DNA from: Daphnia pulex
Lineage: Eukaryota > Arthropoda > Branchiopoda > Diplostraca > Daphniidae
Length of the DNA stretch: 64,000 bases
Reading direction: 5' to 3'
NCBI RefSeq assembly: GCF_021134715.1
Contig: NC_060018.1
Span: forward strand, 186,001-250,000
The position numbers were made by a program, and so were the translations under genes. Numbering within the stretch: the stretch's first letter is position 1; every line of letters begins with the position of its first letter. The notes under the pieces are model-generated. The model was not told where the DNA came from. It searched no databases and worked only from the letters and a program-made list of their open reading frames with translations. Shown here one piece after another: positions 61,201-64,000 of the stretch.

Positions 61201-63028
61201 AAGAGACTGGTGTGAGGACTTACACGTTTTTACCGTGACCTCCCACTCCCGGCGCGCCTGTTTGGACCGTTTCCTAGACCGTTACATCATCCCACAATAT
61301 CGTCATCCAAAGGTAAGAAAGTGGCAAATTGAAAAAGATAAAAACCAACAAATCACCTCCTCCACTCGACTAAAAGACAAGTGGCTATAACCAAGGTGAT
61401 GAATCCCGCGTAGACGCCCAGCGTCCCCATAAATATCACTTGATGGAACTCTTGCACCGACACCTGATTAATGGATTTACACAAAAATAACTTTATTTTT
61501 AGCCTCTAGATGATTTTCTTGGGCGACTAGAATAATAATAATACCGTCTCCTGGATAGTGAAAGTTACTTCTTTCGTCCGGTTTGCCCGGAACGGCGCTG
61601 GCATCCGGCTGTTGACGCACTTGTCATCATTTGTATTGACTATGTACACGAGATAAAAGCCTTCGGGGTATTGATTTTTCTGCGCGCGTTTCAATCAATC
61701 ACATCCATCAGACGTGGATTAAGGCGTTGCCAAGGAATGATGATGATTATCATTTCTAAAAATACTTCCGTTTTATTTTGTTTTCAAAGCATTTACCTGC
61801 ACGATGATTGTTGATTGGCCGGTCATCGTTTGACGGTACCCTTCGTATTCCACATTGTAAATCGTGTCGAACACGGGACACTTGAGAAAATTAAAAAAAT
61901 TTTGTTTTTAGTTTTACAGGCAATCCGGAAATGGGACCGAAAAAACTGATACGAGGATTATTACTTGAGGACTTTGAACCGATACCGTCAGGCAAATATC
62001 GTCGGGAGATTTGGAGGAGACGGCCACCTGCGACGCCGACGTCGGGAACGTGAATTTAAAGATGCGGTTCTGCGACGGAGTGACCCACATGCGACGCTCC
62101 TCTTCCAACCTAAGGACAAACATTTGACTTTTTTAGAAAGAGAGAGATCGGTTGATGGTGAGTCTGATCCTTTATGGACTCACCGCACGTGCAGCTGAGC
62201 GTCGACCGACATTTTCAGACTGAACGTCACGTTCGATCGGCTCGACGTGGAAATATCGACAACGATTTGGTTGATGGATCCCATCCATGTCGTCGATTCA
62301 GGGCACAACGTCCTCCGGAAGCTGTTGTAACCTAATCTGTATACCAGTGAAAATATGGAATAACCTTTTTTTTTTTACTAATTTCGGGATTAAATTTTTA
62401 GCGTGTACTGGTAGCCGGGCGACGACTCGATGACATAAGGCAATTCCCAAGAAGTAATGGCCTTTTGTTGTCGCACCACAAAAAGGATCGGATGTTCGAC
62501 ACCAGCGTCGCTACTTTCAACGCTGACGGCGAAATTCGTCTTGAGCTGCGACAAAAGTGAGTTGCCGTGTGACAGTTTTATATTGAAAGCCAATCATTTG
62601 TCATTGTCTTACGTCAGAGTAGGAATAGATGAGTCGGTATTCCAGCGAGTGGTTCAATGTTTTGTCGTAGATCTGACTGAAACTGGCCTGGATCACTTCG
62701 ATGCAGTTGTTTTCACGCCGGTCGTCGACGGACGAGAGGCACGTCATGGCATTCGATTTGGGCCGAACTTTTGTATCCGTCCAGTTTATCGCTTTGGACC
62801 ATTTGTCTTATCAATCACAACAAATTGAATCCAAAAATGCATCAACTTTTGTTTTAATTATTTTTTTGTTTTACCTTTGGTCAGGGGATCTTCGTTTTCA
62901 CTGGCCAAAACGCCACGGCTGCCCGGCTGAATCGACACTAAAACGGACACTATTAGCAGACACAAGAGACAATTGTGCAGAGTAAATGGTCGACACGGCC
63001 GAGTCCAATTGGAATCGTGAATGCTCAT
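58226..63028 (-). CDS. SID-1-like dsRNA transport / SIDT membrane protein
   Basis: SID-1/SIDT family; in nematodes and some arthropods these proteins import double-stranded RNA, in vertebrates they act in lysosomal and lipid roles. The minus-strand start at 63028 gives MSIHDSNWTRPCRPFTLHNC and a signal peptide. Many small exons encode the beta-rich ectodomain (EVIQASFSQIYDKTLNHSLE, CPVFDTIYNVEYEGYRQTM, YLVYIVNTNDDKCVNS). The first helix is FMGTLGVYAGFITLVIA, then a basic loop (KRSKQARREWEVTVK). The polytopic core has SELCIIAVFYLIPVGQLVW, DQDMCYYNFACAYP, NHFFSNIGYVVLGTIFLL, RGIPPHYGLSYSMGFGLIVE, SACYHLCP, DTSFMYVLAVLCTLKLYHAR and VYYMGHWKL. The end is HDLWHFLSSTGLFFFFMFLL, LTLDDDIESKSRQDIPVF. 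The CREST-type Ser/His/Asp pattern is retained. A glutamine-rich QQQQEQE precedes RGIPP. Confidence 0.92.
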
Positions 63029-63835
63029 TATCGACTGACATGGATATCCTCGTTGGGAGAAGAGAAGAACTACAATCCTATCCGCACTGTCGGACAATGG
63101 ACTAATATTTTTCGGTGAGTGGTTTTATCAGACATTTGACATTCACCTTGTGATAACAACACCCAAGTTCAGATGCACCACCCAACAGATATTGTTGGAT
63201 TTGAGAGAGCCCAAAGGTCGTGATCCACTCTGCGTTTTCGACCGTCCTGCACTGGCGTCCAATTGTTACCTAAACTTCCAAACATTTCGTTCAATCACAG
63301 TTGCTCGTCGGACTCGTTTTCTTTTTTAAATAATGCGCAGCGATCAAAGTGTAATAACCTACATCGTGGCAGCGCATAACGTTGCGAGACAACACGACGA
63401 GATTACACGAAAACCAGCAGTAGCTGGTGGGCAATCTCAACGATAACCGGAAATATTGCGGATGTGCTGTGTAGTCCAGGATATACATTTTGAATTTCAT
63501 GAGTTAATGGGGCGTGAATGGACTATCTGGTCGACGGAATTAGGCCACAGTGCGGCATTAATGAATTCGATGCGTTTTCAGAATAACTTGATTAGATTTG
63601 ATGATGTAATAAAAATTGTCTAGAACAAGTGCAAGTAAAAGTAACCTTTTTTTTTGTTTCAAGGTTTTTGTCAAAGGGTTAGGTAAGGTAAGCCGTGGGA
63701 AAAAGGGGCGTTTCTAAAAAGTGAACTGCAAAAGCGGAAATTTTGAAGGTCAATGAAACTGTTAACCTTTCGTCTGTTTATCCTCTCAGGTCGAGTTCAT
63801 TACTTCATTTCAGTTTCAACTGTCCTACGCGAAAG
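63029..63835. promoter_or_regulatory. Divergent intergenic region SID-1-like / TREX-like
   Basis: About 800 bp between two divergent genes. The last 100 bases contain a likely 5' UTR with a possible intron acceptor (ctctcag|gtcgag near 63788). No open frame of interest. Confidence 0.4.
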
Positions 63836-64000
63836 ATGTCTGTCCCAGATATTCCAGCTGTTTGCATCCAAAGTCTCGTTTTCTTTGATCTGGAGACCAC
63901 CGGACTGCCCAGCGACCACCCGGCCAGGATCACTGAATTGAATTTTTGTGGTGTCGATCGATCCCAGTTTATCGGATGCATGGCCAAAAAAATGCCCCGC
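63836..64000 (+). CDS. TREX-type 3'-5' DNA exonuclease (5' end only)
   Basis: Partial gene running off the window. From ATG at 63836: MSVPDIPAVCIQSLVFFDLE, then TTGLPSDHPARITELNFCGV. The FFDLETTGLP motif is the Exo I box of DEDDh exonucleases (Asp and Glu bind the catalytic metals), and RITEL is typical of TREX1/TREX2, which degrade DNA ends and, in vertebrates, cytosolic DNA. The other motifs lie beyond the window, so TREX against another DEDDh subfamily cannot be settled completely. Confidence 0.75.
   Translation, partial: MSVPDIPAVCIQSLVFFDLETTGLPSDHPARITELNFCGVDRSQFIGCMAKKMPR

Overview
This window is animal nuclear DNA with compact, intron-rich protein genes. Introns are mostly about 50 to 120 bases with GT..AG ends, genes alternate strands every 1 to 3 kb, and coding exons carry clear metazoan orthologues. 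The gene set (an insect-like Robo, a mu-class GST family, a SID-1-like channel, IFT57, a MADF/BESS factor) suggests an arthropod, most likely a crustacean such as Daphnia. That attribution is an inference; no species marker is present.

Layout. 1-5.3 kb: the 5' edge of a minus-strand gene, a USP20/USP33 deubiquitinase (+), an unidentified multipass membrane protein (-), and a small one-helix membrane ORF (-). 5.41-15.02 kb: a very large, nearly perfect inverted repeat (arms about 4.7 kb, spacer 207 bp, centre near 10217). Each arm carries one intact mu-class glutathione S-transferase, one broken GST copy and a decayed fragment of a CLCA-like gene. 16.1-34.6 kb: class 3 lipase (+), effector-type caspase (-), PRELI-domain protein (+), MORN4/retinophilin (+), IFT57 (-), nicastrin (-), HMCES (+), an NAD(P)-binding BLVRB/NmrA-like protein (+), SNW1/SKIP (+) and a small coiled-coil-like protein (-). 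37.6-50.9 kb: the axon-guidance receptor Roundabout (+), with two very long introns full of simple repeats and a nested minus-strand small membrane gene beside a long T-rich tract. 51.7-64.0 kb: AHSA1 (-), CCDC32 (+) followed seven bases later by sepiapterin reductase (+), a MADF-BESS factor (-), a SID-1-like dsRNA channel (-) and the start of a TREX-type exonuclease (+).

Most genes are unrelated housekeeping or developmental genes that share intergenic promoters. The closest head-to-head pair is nicastrin/HMCES, with 154 bp between start codons. The most unusual structures are the 9.6-kb palindrome with its duplicated detoxification genes, the possible CCDC32-SPR dicistronic arrangement, and two small membrane ORFs that are related to each other, one beside the palindrome edge and one nested in the robo intron. 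Exon coordinates were read by eye from splice signals and frame continuity and have not been checked against transcripts.
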